A DNA stretch of 36,748 nucleotides from Lingula anatina (lineage: Eukaryota > Brachiopoda > Lingulata > Lingulida > Lingulidae). The stretch is taken from NCBI RefSeq assembly GCF_001039355.2, contig NW_019773782.1, positions 4,239-40,986 of the forward strand, given 5' to 3'. Shown here in pieces: positions 12,826 to 24,959 of this stretch. Position 1 is the first letter of the stretch. Every line of letters begins with the position of its first letter. The notes below the pieces were generated by a model. That model was not told the DNA's origin, ran no database searches, and worked only from the letters and a program-made list of their open reading frames with translations. Both the position numbers and the translations under genes were made by a program.

Positions 12826-12833
12826 ATGGCGGA
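12822..12833 (+). promoter_or_regulatory. PEX16: YY1/TISU-like start-codon element of PEX16
   Basis: The bases around the PEX16 ATG read AAAAATGGCGGA. This is close to the YY1 site (AAnATGGCGGC) and to the TISU element that lets very short leaders be scanned accurately. If it is functional, transcription would start only a few tens of bases upstream, which fits the compact promoter. Confidence 0.45.
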
Positions 12834-15794
12834 CGACATAAACAAACTCATACAAAAATACAAAAAATTCATAGCAAATAATCCGGACTCTACGACCCAA
12901 GTAGAAACAATATTTAGACTAGGGTCTTACGCAACTGCAGGTAGGCTAACTTTCTTTATCTCTGATTAATCGTTTTCATCGGATATTTTGAAGTGTTTTA
13001 ACCAACTTCCTGCTTCGCCTTCAGCTACTGACAAATGTACATGTAAAACTTTGAAATTAAAGGGAGGTAGTACCGCGGTATTATTTTCAAAATCATTTTT
13101 GGACTACTCTGTCAGGTAAAGGTTGTTACATATAGACCGCCTATGTATATACATGTATATCAGTTAACATGTGATCATTAACATGTGGACCCTCCCTCTT
13201 CTTTTTGTTTTTGGACCACATCGGACTTTGCCTCAGTTTGCGACCTTAGGCCTACATGCTACCGTTAACTGGAAAAAGAGACTCAGAGATCCAAACATTT
13301 TACTATATTATTTAGGGTACTAAAACTTTGTTTTTTGACAACTATCAGTGTCAGAACCATTTTCAGATGGAACCCTCTTTGAAGTAGGAAAGATATAAAA
13401 TTGTTAAGTGATAGATATTTCTTACCTTGTTTAAGCTTAACAAAAGAGGATACAGATGTTCCTTCACTATTAGACCTGGCTCTGTTCATTTCTAACAGTG
13501 TGCCCTTGTTTGGATCTGCTCTTAGGAAGTTTCTGCATTGAAATGCCAGGTGACATGCTGTAATAATCAAAAGTAAGAGGGTCGTGCACATTACTGGCTT
13601 AGATTTGCCAGATAGGCAGCAGTAGAGAAAATGAAGTATTTTAGACTTGTAATGTCACCATTTTAGTAGTATATATTACTAAAACTTAATTTGTGCCGAC
13701 ATGTTAGGAGGTTAGGATTCTTGCTGTCGTATGGTAATTGTAGGATTTGTCACCTGTTGTGCCATAAAATATTGGGAGAATTCATTTTCCATTGTATTCC
13801 ATCTTAATTCTCAACACCTATGCACTTTTCGTCTGCCAGTACTGAGTAGGGTTACTAGCTACCTTAGTGTGGAAGCAGATAATGATTGCAGATACAGTCT
13901 TTTTCATGACATCCTATCAGCAAGCGGTGCTGGTGTCAGAAACAACAGAATTGCCATCTCAGTTCCAAAATCAAATAGGTTGCTTTATTCAATTTCAATC
14001 AGATATTTATTACAAATTACTAGCCAAAATAACATTTTTTCATGTTTATCTCTTTTACTTTTCATTGAGAAACTCTGGAAGACAACTTTCACACACATAA
14101 TGAATGCCAACACATCTTTTACTTTTGACTTCATTCAAGTACGTGTGAATAGAATACTTCCACAGTCACTCAGGTTTGAACCCAAATAAACCTTATCATA
14201 ATCCAAATAAGTCAAATCCATTCAATACATAGAAAATGCTCATTAAAGGGCATAAATTTGGTCAAATTTTTGGTATGGGCTTATGCATTGTAAACACAGG
14301 CACCTATTTCCTTTCTATTTCCCATATACTAAATAGTACAGTCAAATTTTTTACATCCTTGGCAGATTTGGAAAAATTCAGGGTGAAGTGAGGGGTGTAT
14401 TTCTAGTTACGTATTGACTCTAATTTCAGGACGATTCAGTGATTCACCAGTGCTGTCAGAACTAGTTTACTCTGCTTCAAATCTTATTGTCCTACTCAAT
14501 GATGGAATTCTGCGGAAGGCCAACATGTTATCCATCAATGTGGTAAGAAAAACAATTATGCGGTCTCTGAATTGCTCTAATAATTTGTATATCAGGCATT
14601 ATTTGAGTGAGATGCTTAATTACTAGTAGTTAATTTTTTGAATTTTTAAGATTATACTGTTTTTACTGACAGGCAGTATCTGGACATTATAACCATCACC
14701 TGTGTCTGCTTTATTTTACAAGTAGAATGCTTTCATCATTAGCCAAATAAATGTAATATGGGTTTCTTTGATCCTTTGTTTCTGAAGAGAGGCCCATCTT
14801 TGTCCTTTATCATGCAAATTGGTATTTTCTCAAGTGTCATTTTGTTTTGCTACTGTAAAAAGAATATATATTATATATAATTCTGTCCGTTTGACAGCAT
14901 GCGCTGCCTTGTTCTAAATATCAATAACTTGACAAAATTTGCAAATATTACAATTTTTTGTTGTTGCTTTTTCGCCAAATATTATTTATTTATTTTTGTA
15001 TCATTGTAGCCAGTGTCCCAAGCACGCCTGCACACCTTGCTGACTGTTTTAGAATATGTCCAGGTCTTCATTGAGATGCTGGCAACACGCATGTTTGGGG
15101 AGACAGGAAAGTGGATTCTTGTAGCCTGCATTGAAATAACTAAGTAAGGCATTATAGTTGTATTTTTATATAGCAGTATTAGATTACATGTGTCTTGTGA
15201 GCATTTGTTTGTAATTTTAGCTGTATGTGATGTACATTTGTTAGTGTGCACGCTGTGGTAAGCCTGTCCTTATAATCAGAGCATGTGTTTTATTTTGTTT
15301 CCTTATTTTTATCCCATATATTAAGAAGTATATTTATTATGATTATTATGGATATGCAATTACAATTTTCCTGATATGTATGCATGTTAAAAAACACTTG
15401 TGTTCATAATATTTTTGTTTCAATTCCAGGGCTGCATTTCGTTTTATCTTACTATTGAAGTTCAAGTCTGGCATCCAGTCCATACCCCCTGTTCCCCCCC
15501 TAGACAGGGAGAATGAAGTACCCAAACAAAACATTAAGGTGAGAAATGTAGGTTAAAATGCCAGCATAAATCACAATTGACATAAATCAAGATTGCAGGC
15601 AGCCATGTAAAGTTTATTTCTTGAATACAGTATTTCAGGTTTGAAAGGTTATATATCAGGGATACATATCAAGAATGCTAAACTATGCTTTGAAAAACAT
15701 TCTTTGAAGTGAATATGTCAGATGGATTGAAAATTCAAAAACTGTGAGCAACCGTAATCTTATATGTTCTTATGTACTCGCAGTTTTTAATACC

Positions 15795-15847
<53 letters not shown>

Positions 15848-18800
15848 TTTGCATCTCTGTACTCAACTAGGAAATTAGCCAGTGTCTTGGGCCTCCGGAA
15901 GCATTTTCAACCTTATATATTTAATTGCAGAGAGATAGGACAGATCCTTCACATCATCCCAACTCTGACCAGAAATCAAAAGAGCCTGTGACCGTCACCC
16001 TAGAAAGGTCGGGACGCGTCATACGCACACTGGAAGCAGGTATAGTGTGGACATCTTATCAGTACTGTTCAAATAGTGAAATATATAGCTGTTGATGGAC
16101 AAAAAATAAAATGCAAATAAAATACTTTTTTATATGGTAACTGAAAGAACACTTCTCTTGTAAACATTAGTGTATAGATTTCATCTCAGATATACCCCTC
16201 TTTCTATTTCAGCCCCTCCTATGGAATTGAGAACATGGACATTACCAGCGGCAAAAAAAACCAAAAACACAACAGGGATGGAAGATTTGATGCCAACTGT
16301 ACTAAATAAGCAGAGATTTACAGGGGAATGTTTGCATATAACAAGGCCTTTGGCACATTGTATCCTTGAATTAATACATGCTATTTGCTAGGTTACATTT
16401 AAGCATCATTATATAAAAGGAGCGTGGATTCCTAGTAACACATATAAACCACTTCTACTAATTTCTCATACAATTGTGAAGTTGACATGCCAAGTCATTA
16501 GCCAAATTAATTCCTTGTTCAGCCCAAAAATAGCTTTAAATTTTAAGGACACCTTCTTCAATTTTCTGGTTGAAAAAAGACCTGTTAAGTTAGTAAAAGT
16601 CTGCTAAATGATGCATGCACATTGTACTGCATGCACATTGCATGATCATCACAATGTAGCTTTGCAGGCAATTTAATACAGAGTTGCAAGAATGATTGAG
16701 GGTTTAACGGAGCACAGAAAAAAGCAGAAAATATCTTAATTTTTCCGGAAATGTGAAACAATGTCCTTTGGTATTTCTCTAAGTTATACCATTTGAAACT
16801 ATATGGTAGCATTTGGTAGGAGTTTTGTGGCAAAAATGACTTCAAATGCATCTTTAATGGCATATATTGCCCATTAGACCTTACATAACATTAAAAATTA
16901 TCCTGGAAATATAATGTTCCTTAATCATCAGGGTATACCTTGTTCAAAACCTTTGAGAAAATTGTAATCTGTAAACTCCTCAGTACTTGGTGAGGATTGA
17001 GACTGCATTGGATAAGTATTGTGTTAGGTGTAATGTTGAAGTGGATCACAGCTTTCTTCACTGTGACAGTGGGTTTGGTTATATCCATGTGAGACTTAAT
17101 AATATATATCAGTTTGATTGAATGATTGAGCACATGATGAGTTCTTCTTGAATCCAGCATCGTGAGAGTTGTAGTTCCAAACTGCAAGCTTCATTATCTA
17201 GAAGGAGAGATGTTGTAAATAAGATTTATTTGATTTTATTCTAAATCAGGTGCAAGTGTTTAAAAAATGTTTATTGATTTGGCATGTGCATTAAATCATG
17301 GGAAGAGTGATTTCATACATTAAAGGGGGGTGTTAACTGATGATTTTCTTAGGCATTATAAATAGATACAAAGCATAATAAAAGCAATATTGACACAAAG
17401 TCCTGTTTGTGCAAATGATATCCAAAAATGCAATAAATCTGGGTCTAGCCACAGTATTGTCAGATACATGTTAACTGCTTCCTCATCTCTACCTCAGTGT
17501 TATCCATGTACTTATTTGGACAGAGCTCCTGGAAACCCTGGCTGGTGGCAGGAGCCATGGATGTGTCCAGGTAAATCATATACAACCTACTTTTTCTCAC
17601 TGTGCAGCTAAAATGTGTTGGCCATTGTTGATCTTACTTTGAAATTTAAATTTTGCCAATTCTACCACTCGTTTCTGCTGCCTTATTTTTTTTTTCTAAC
17701 ATAATGATAAAGAAAAGAAACAATCACTGGTTTTTCATTCTTCTGGAAAAGATGTAAGATAAAATTTTTATGTATTTATACAGTACTTAGTATATGTAGA
17801 ATATGTTTGGCATGGTGTGTTTGTTTTTTATGTCCAACAACTTTCTGCAGCTTTAAGTGAATTCAGTTTCTTGGTCAGAATACACAGCGCGGTGCTTTTC
17901 TTAATATTGGTGAACTTTATAACCAACATTTCTACAGAAGTACATGGGAACTGTTATTGGAATAGCTGCCATTTATACAGTCAGGAACTTGCTGCACTCT
18001 TCTGGATTATTAATTGAAAAGCCCCTGGAGATAACATGTATCTACAAGCACTATCTGTATAATAGCCAAATTAGGCAAATGGCACCTGCTTCAAGTTTCC
18101 TGTTATTGATTTGAAACCAGTGTATGTGAACTGAATTATGGTGTTGTACGTCTCTTTATTGTTTTATAATTATAGTTTGTTGCTGATGGGGGATCCCAAG
18201 TCTTTGAACCCAGCAGAAAGAGCAGAGCTGCACAGAAGGACAGTGATGCTACTGTATTATCTACTGAGATCACCATTTTATGACAGCCAGACACAGTAAG
18301 GATTCTTTAGGGTTATTTTTTGCTGCCTATTGGGAAAAATGCCATACCTATAAAACAAACTGGGTCATAACCAATCCTACCCACACAATTCTTTTGAGAA
18401 ACAAAATAATGAATTTTTCCTGCCTGTAAAATATTTATAAATTACCAGAAAAAGGCCAGTAATTTACTTCATTTTTGAAAGAGCCAGTATTTGTTACTAT
18501 CTTAAAGCAATTACATTTATTAAAAGAAAACAGATCACAGAAATTTAAGGAAATCTGAATATTTGCTTATTATTTTTTAAGGGCCAAGATAGTCATTCTG
18601 TTGAAGATTCTTGCAGACAATGTGCCAGGAACAGGAATTGTTTTACGTAAGTATGAAACAAAATATTTGTTTGACGATTAGTGGAATTTGGATTCAAGTC
18701 GCGTACTTATTTGTAAATTTAGACCCCGTGCCCATACCTAGATGGATCTAGCAGGATCAACCCATCTCTGAGGGGTTTCCCGCCAAATTGCATTCAGCTT

Positions 18801-19246
18801 AAGTAGCTTAGATGTCTGGCACACTTACTGAGGCTGCTAAACGATAGTTAATTACCCTCTAACAGTATCAGTAGGCATGCCAGACATCAGAGCCCCTTAA
18901 GCTGAATGCAATTTAGCAAGAAACCCCTTGGAGATGGGTCGATCCTGCTAGGTTGCTCTAGGTATTGGAGCGGGGTCCAAGACACCTAGTTAAATATAAA
19001 GTCTTGAAATTGCCAGCTAGACTTGTTTATAGATGGATTCTGAAATTGTTATTGAAGTAAGTATTGTTTGTGCATTTTCTCAGTCTGTACAGATGGTTGG
19101 TTTGATTTAGAATAGACAGAAATGCTATTGAACTGTTATATATATGAAATGTAATATATGAAATATTGACCTTTTTTCTTGCAGGGCCTTTGCTTCAGTA
19201 TTTACCTGTTTGGCAAAAGGTGTACTTCTATGTTTGGGGCAGCTAG
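12826..19246 (+). CDS. PEX16: Peroxisomal membrane protein PEX16 (peroxin-16), complete
   Basis: PEX16 is an integral membrane peroxin that recruits PEX3 and helps insert peroxisomal membrane proteins, starting at the ER. Ten coding exons join in frame: 12826-12940, 14430-14542, 15010-15143, 15430-15538, 15931-16039, 16213-16359, 17498-17570, 18176-18295, 18582-18646 and 19185-19246, giving 1047 bases and 348 residues (human about 336). Conserved blocks in order are [20 protein letters not shown] (about 49-68), [11 protein letters not shown], the basic [12 protein letters not shown] segment, [50 protein letters not shown], and a C-terminus ending [12 protein letters not shown] that matches the mammalian tail. 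Two hydrophobic regions (about 108-130 and 244-266) agree with the known membrane segments. The ATG has A at -3 and G at +4. The frame stays open upstream to 12601, but homology begins at this ATG. No breaks; predicted functional. Confidence 0.97.
12941..14429 (+). other. PEX16: PEX16 intron 1
   Basis: A phase-1 intron of about 1.5 kb. It contains a perfect 10-bp palindrome TACCGCGGTA at 13071-13080. Open frames on both strands here lack similarity to known proteins. Its 5' part may contain further promoter or enhancer sequence. Confidence 0.85.
15799..15845. repeat. PEX16: (GT)n microsatellite in PEX16 intron 4
   Basis: About 23 GT units lie 86 bases upstream of the acceptor of exon 5 (15931), close to the region where the branch point should be. 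Confidence 0.98.
16360..17497 (+). other. PEX16: PEX16 intron 6
   Basis: A phase-1 intron of about 1.1 kb. Only the short direct repeat near 16.6 kb stands out. Confidence 0.85.
16612..16640. repeat. Short direct repeat TGCATGCACATTG
   Basis: Two exact copies at 16612-16624 and 16628-16640, in PEX16 intron 6. Confidence 0.8.
18722..18977. mobile_element. Foldback MITE-like hairpin in PEX16 intron 8
   Basis: The 256 bp block is close to one long imperfect palindrome. The left arm (starting GACCCCG at 18722) and the complement of the right arm (ending CGGGGTC at 18977) share CCTAGCAGGATC-like, CCCATCTC, AGGGGTTTC, TTGCATTCAGCTTAAG and GATGTCTGGCA segments in the same order, with the turn near 18850. 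There is no coding capacity. No convincing target-site duplication is visible, so the superfamily is unknown. A non-autonomous DNA element is the simplest reading. Confidence 0.75.
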
Positions 19247-19911
19247 CCAGGAGAAATTGATATTTATCCCATTCTTGTATAAAAGTGATTTCCATATCAG
19301 TTGGGCTGAAAGAAACAGAGAATTCAAATCTACACTAAAATATGAAAAAAATGAAGCTGTTAAAAGTCAATTATGAAAATGAACTGTTGATCACTTGATA
19401 TTTCAGAAAATGTGCAGGTCAAAGTAATGCCCCTGCACAAGAGTTTTATAAATCCATAAGTGCAGTTCCATTTTATGAGGATGATTGCACATCTCAATCG
19501 ACAAATACTTTTAATTGTAAGTAGAAAAGGCTAAAGACAACTCATAATTTGTATCATGTTAGAGAGGCAAGGGAGTGGAGACAGACAAAAGTATCCCACG
19601 TACTTAGAATAGAAGTTATATGCAGTATTATAGGTGGAGGAACTTTGATAAGGTCATTCCATTTTCATAATGAAGGGTACAATGCTTATTCAATGATAAA
19701 CTTAAGAATAACCAATTAACTTGTGATTAGTCTGCATATCTTATTGTTTTTCTTAATCTTCATTGGAAATTCGTCTTGGGGAATTTTCAAAGTATGTGAC
19801 ATTTTATTTGGTGAGATGTGATCTTGTTTCCCATGTCCATTATGAAATATATGGAGATAATGATTCTCGTATTTATCAAGAGAAGATTGCATGTCTCCAG
19901 TCCTGAATAAA
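19247..19911 (+). other. PEX16: Probable PEX16 3' untranslated region
   Basis: The sequence after the PEX16 stop has no conserved coding. The first clear AATAAA on the plus strand that I noticed is at 19906-19911, followed by an A-rich run. That would make a 3' UTR of about 0.66 kb. A variant signal nearer the stop is equally possible. Confidence 0.3.
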
Positions 19912-20685
19912 AAATGAAACCTTTTAACATTACCATAGGAAGTAGAGTTATTCTTCTGTAATGAAAAACGCCAATGAGAGAATCGAACCAAAACGCATTC
20001 CAAAGGTTAACCCTATTAGACTAAATTGTGTGAAGACAGTATGAGTATTGTCATTTGCTGGTGGAAAGCGCATTCAGATCACTAGAATGAAAGCGATCTC
20101 TTGTTTTCCTCGACGGTCTTTCTTCCTTTTTTTCTAACAAGAGAAAAATGTTTTGCCGTATACAATTGTCTAGTAAATTTAATGCCCGAAAACTTATTTG
20201 ATTGATGACCAGTTATTGTTACTGTCGTATACCAGACTAGGGAGGATCTTGTATATATAAAAGTATGGTCTGCCCCAGTGTCATCGCATGCACAAACCTG
20301 GCAAGTTCGCACAATGAAAGGAACAAAGTAACCTCCATATCTACCTTGAAGTCATTGACCCGAGCGTTATGATGGCAGTCCGCTCCGACTGGTCTTGTAA
20401 CGCGAAAATATAATGTGTGAAGATAGCTCGCGTTATTGACTTATCTGTCACTTTATATCGATGGATATCTTTTAAATGAGCTTTAGGAATGATATCTCTA
20501 ACCCTTTTCAGGAGCCTACTGCTAAGGCGATTAAGGGCAATTTCGGATTACAAGAGAGCTTCTGAGAAATCCCCATTTATTTTTCGAATTCTAAAAGCAA
20601 TATTAATAGAATTTCCTATTCGCGCTGGTCATATCTTTCACTTTGTCACATTGGGGGCAGATGCTCGCACTTTAGACATAATTTA

Positions 20686-20724
20686 TATATATATAAGCGC
20701 ACAGAGGGGGTAATAACCCCCTCT
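20686..20724 (+). other. TATA-like run followed by a G/C-rich 9-bp hairpin
   Basis: A TATATATATAA stretch is followed by AGAGGGGGT (20703-20711), a loop of AATA, and its exact complement ACCCCCTCT (20716-20724). The arrangement is unlike the surrounding AT-rich DNA. No gene can be attached to it. Confidence 0.4.
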
Positions 20725-20969
20725 CCCCACCCTACGGTTTTTAGACTTGTGAAAATGATGATAAAAATGAATGAACCTTTCGTTTTATACGCTTGAAACA
20801 ACAAAAAAGTTTCCACTTTTGATTCTTACCTCCTGCCCCTGATATTGCAAGTGAAAATTGACAGTGTAAGACGTGGGGGTAGTGCCAGCGCATTGAGAAC
20901 TGGGACACAATAAAAGAGTAGTATTATGAGTATTATGAAACTCAAGACAACGCATTTGCTTATTTTTGG

Positions 20970-21056
20970 CAAAAAAAAAAGAAACATAATAGTAATAATA
21001 AATAAATAAATATAAATCAAAAATAAATAAAACAAAATGAAAAATAAATAAAAACG
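20970..21056. repeat. AAAT/AATA-rich low-complexity tract
   Basis: Repeated AATAAATA-type words following a short A run. Confidence 0.8.
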
Positions 21057-21522
21057 ATTATATTAATATAAGGATTATGAAGTTGCTGACTACAAGTAGC
21101 ATCACTGACAACAATTTGATTTCGGATGCGTTTTATGCAAGCTGACAGGTGTCCTCATGATGGCTCGTGTAATTCTTAGTAAACGCTGCTAGATATCTTA
21201 ACTCTAGAGGTATACCCGCAGCTTCAGCATTAGTAAATTGACCTAGAAACGTTATATATTTTTAATTCTTGTTTCACATTCTTGGAAAAGTGATAAATAT
21301 ATCGATTCCGTAGGTGATTTTGCTGGGGGGTATCTTTTTTATCTTTTAATAGCAACTTCTTCTAGACCCAAGGGTTTTGCTTCATACATTAAATACACCT
21401 GAATCTTCCTCTCCTTGAGGGTGCAAATTACTGTATTTTTCATGATTATGTATTTCTTTTTTATGTCATGGGACAGAGAAACAAAATCATATTGATGCAG
21501 TATTAAAATGCTGTTTGTGGTA

Positions 21523-21560
21523 ACAAAAAAAAAAAAAAAAAAAGAAAAGAAAAAAAAAAA
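21523..21560. repeat. A-rich low-complexity tract
   Basis: A runs broken only by a few G residues. Confidence 0.9.
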
Positions 21561-23555
21561 GAGATGATTATACTTGCTGTGAACGAGTTTGATTGACCAG
21601 GCAATCAAATGATTTGGGGTTGTTTTATTTCGCTGGAAAACAAGTATGGATGTTTTCCTGGAATGTAGACAATCTCTTAGGTAAAAACGGTTTCCAGTAT
21701 GTTGAAATAATTCATCTATTAATTTGCCTATGAGGTGATCAGCTAATCTGTTCTAGTTTTCGGAACATTAATTTATCTTTATAAATTTTTTGTATTAAAA
21801 TACACTTGGCTGTGTGTATAACTGATTGTCACAGAGAGATATATATTAAACACACCAGAAACCCGAGGAAAAACAACTAATGTGGGATGTGGAACAGATG
21901 ATACACAAGTTAGATGGATAGCAGTACTGGTATCTGTGTACATAATCATCCTGATGTGACTTTTACGATACTACACCTCAAGTCTTATTTGAGGTCTTTT
22001 GAAAAACATACAATCTTGCCACTCGATTCAGCTGAGGATCCCTTCCAGGAAATGAAGACTTGTTTTTTCGAACACTACATTGATTTTCACTCACCTTGGT
22101 CTCCACTGGCATCTCCACGACACGCCAACGTTAGATTCCACCGTAAGTCAGAAAACATCTTCATCAGCCATGTAATGCGCAGTAATTTTTCTTCAAACAG
22201 CAAGAATTAAAAAATTGTTGTTTGTCTCAAATATTCTACAATAGGCCATCTCTCAGTAAGAAGCTATTCGCCTGGATCGCCACATTCCCTGACGAAGATG
22301 CTGTACATAGATAAATAGACCGAGATATTGGGAGTAAACAACAATTTCAATTCAAGCTGTTGATTAAAGAAGAGTTACCTCTTTCTTCTTAGATTTCATT
22401 GCGTTTTTGAGCTCTTTCAAAATGTGTAGAGAGTGATCAGCTCATCGAATAGACTTGAAGTGTTTTACCTATGGTCAGTTTGTTCACAAGTGGTTTTTAC
22501 CTTTCAGTCCACACAAATAATTATCTGTTATATAATTTGACAAATATAAACAAATAACTTCACATAATTGAGTGGGTCAATTTATGATTACCTAACCGTC
22601 GACCGGATTTATAAAGAAACGCGTGCAACAATATTTCGTGTAAATACTGTAATTTTCGGGTCCAATCAACCATATTGTGCATTGGTATTGAAGGTCAAAG
22701 TTGCTGACAAAAGCCAAAAAGGACTGTCCCCAAAGATTCACTATGCAATTTCCGGAATATCGCAGTCGCCATGAAGGGAATTTTAATTTTTTTAGACAAT
22801 ACTTCCTAGCGTCATTGGTGACCTTCTGTTTCTTACACCTTTTCACGAGTTCTAAACTCAAAATGCCATTTGAATATTTGTTATTAGACCTCCTTTTGTT
22901 CACTCTTCCTTTAGTTGAAGCCAAGTGAACAATTCAGTACGTTACTTGCACTTTCGTATAACACGCTTTGAAACGTAGGGCCTACCCAGTTTATTTGAAG
23001 GAAAATAGGAAGATTTATTACAAAAAATATCTAACAAACACCCCAATTTACATATGCCAAGTGACATGTATTGACACTAATTGCACTGATATCAATGAAT
23101 ACATCGGCCAAGGACCAAATGATTCGTCCAAGGCAATAATATTGCCATAATGGCGCATTTACCCAATAGTGTTTCTAAGGTGACTTTTTTCAAGAGAAAA
23201 AGATGCTTGTGAAACATTTATTTCGAAGCATGATGAAAACTTGTAACATTGCCACTGATTGCCAATGTCAATTTGACGACTTTTTTAGTCTTGAAACGTT
23301 CATGTTCTTTTGTTCCAAATAGGGCTCAGTATATGAAGGTACAGGGTTCTAATATTAATAAGCCTAAAGGCGTGTGCAGCTGTAAGAGTGGATTTCCCAT
23401 CAAATGTCAAATGCAGTGTCAAACAGTGCAGGCTACGTTACAATGTAAAAGGCATATCAGTCAAAGATTGTAGGAGGCCTACAATTTACAAAGAACAAAG
23501 ATGGACAGGCACATGTTTAAGTGACCAAAAACGTAAACTTGCCATTTTTACTTTT

Positions 23556-23650
23556 TACCTCCGGTGGTGATCCGGATCAATAATCAATCAATAATAATCA
23601 AAAATCGCTGCCTTGGCGGAGGTTTGCGCTCTCGCAGTGCTTTTCTAGTT
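23556..23650. repeat. Fragment resembling the tail of a dispersed SINE/LINE-type repeat
   Basis: The stretch holds GGTGATCCGGATCA, a short AATCA-rich simple repeat, then CCTTGGCGGAGGTTTGCGCTC and CAGTGCTTTTCTAGTT. I recall very similar blocks (GGCGGAGG followed by GCGCTCTCCGAGTGC) recurring across many marine invertebrate and fish genomes as part of interspersed repeats, but I cannot name the family securely. The rest of the element is not evident here. Confidence 0.4.
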
Positions 23651-24467
23651 GTCCATATATTACAATGATTAGGATCATTTTTTGTGATAGATGGTCACAT
23701 ACTATCGATCTTCTAATCAATGTCCCTGTAAATTAAAATGGCACTCCATAAAAATGTGCGTCTTGATCTACTGTAACCAAACTGTGGCTTTTCTTTTATA
23801 AACTCTTGTCATACGTGTTCACCATCATGCTTTTACTACGTATTTTCTGGAACGATGCCAATGCATTAAGAGCTGCTTGCGTGATATCGCAATTCAATGT
23901 TTTTTGACAACTAACAATTCATCTGAATGTTTTAAATAAAGAAAAAAATAATGAAATAAATAAAATCTATGTTATACAATGGAGACAGTTTAGAATATAC
24001 AACGCGCCATGTAATGTGACAAGAAACCAATAAAAAGCTATTTTTGTCTTTTTTTTTCAAAGTAAGCTACTGAATGATGCAATGCAAGCAAAAACGGTTT
24101 CAAATGATGAAACTGTGAGAAATACTTAAATTGCTACAAATAATTCACAAAGAACGACAATAATTAGTCATTCATCAGGTCTCATTTCAGTAGGTATCAT
24201 TTCAATGGGTTCTTCATGCAACGCCGTATTACAGGTTTCGTCACGCAGCCTTTTTCCTCCTGTTTTCAAGTGTTGCGTGTTGGGCTTTCAGATGCTTTGG
24301 ACTGTTTTCTAATGTGAATTATGAGAAAGCGAAAATCTTTCTGCTCACTCCAATTGATTACCTTCCACACTTACAAGAAATGCATTTTTTGCAGACTACG
24401 AAACACGAAACAAATCTTTATTAACTTTACTTCAATTTTACTGAAAAAAGAAGAACCTCACAACAGT

Positions 24468-24498
24468 GACCCCAATTTACTACACCCAAATTGGGGTC
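24468..24498. repeat. 11-bp perfect inverted repeat
   Basis: GACCCCAATTT (24468-24478) and AAATTGGGGTC (24488-24498) are exact complements around a 9-base loop. Confidence 0.75.
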
Positions 24499-24959
24499 GA
24501 ATTTTTGGCTGTCTTTTCGCAAAACAAATGTTTCAAATTACTTCTTGTTAACTTCAAATGGCAGAAGCGGTCAAAAATAATATCCAATAAATCTCAATGT
24601 TTTCACGCCCGGCAGCTCATACAGCTCGAGGGCAGAAAATTAATATGGGAAGAAAAACACAGGTCCCATGGGCGCTCTTCCTGCCGATAAAAATTTCTGC
24701 GGATTTACACTGTTTGGCCTGTCATTCTTGGGGTAATGGCCCGGAATTTCCACAGCTCACATTTTAACTCAGTAGGTTTATCAGAACAACCCAGCAATGA
24801 TTCTTTTACAATCGTTGTAACAGAGACACAAATCATAATGCTGAGGATTCAGCTAGGCGAGAGCACCGGCTCCCAATACGGCAGATGGTGCTTATCTTGC
24901 ATTCCTGCGATCACTGTTCGTGTTCACCACCTAGCGCGCCGTGCTAACAAGGCCGTGCC

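Noticed and set aside
13731-14189. 152-codon plus-strand open frame
   Set aside because: It lies wholly inside PEX16 intron 1, has no recognisable domain, and is not needed to join PEX16 exons.
15803-15991. Open frame beginning with a Cys-Val repeat
   Set aside because: An artefact of translating the (GT)n microsatellite; the real exon starts at 15931 in a different frame.
22592-22924. 110-codon minus-strand open frame overlapped by open frames on the plus strand
   Set aside because: No similarity recognised, and frames are open on both strands, which suggests a locally stop-poor stretch rather than a gene.
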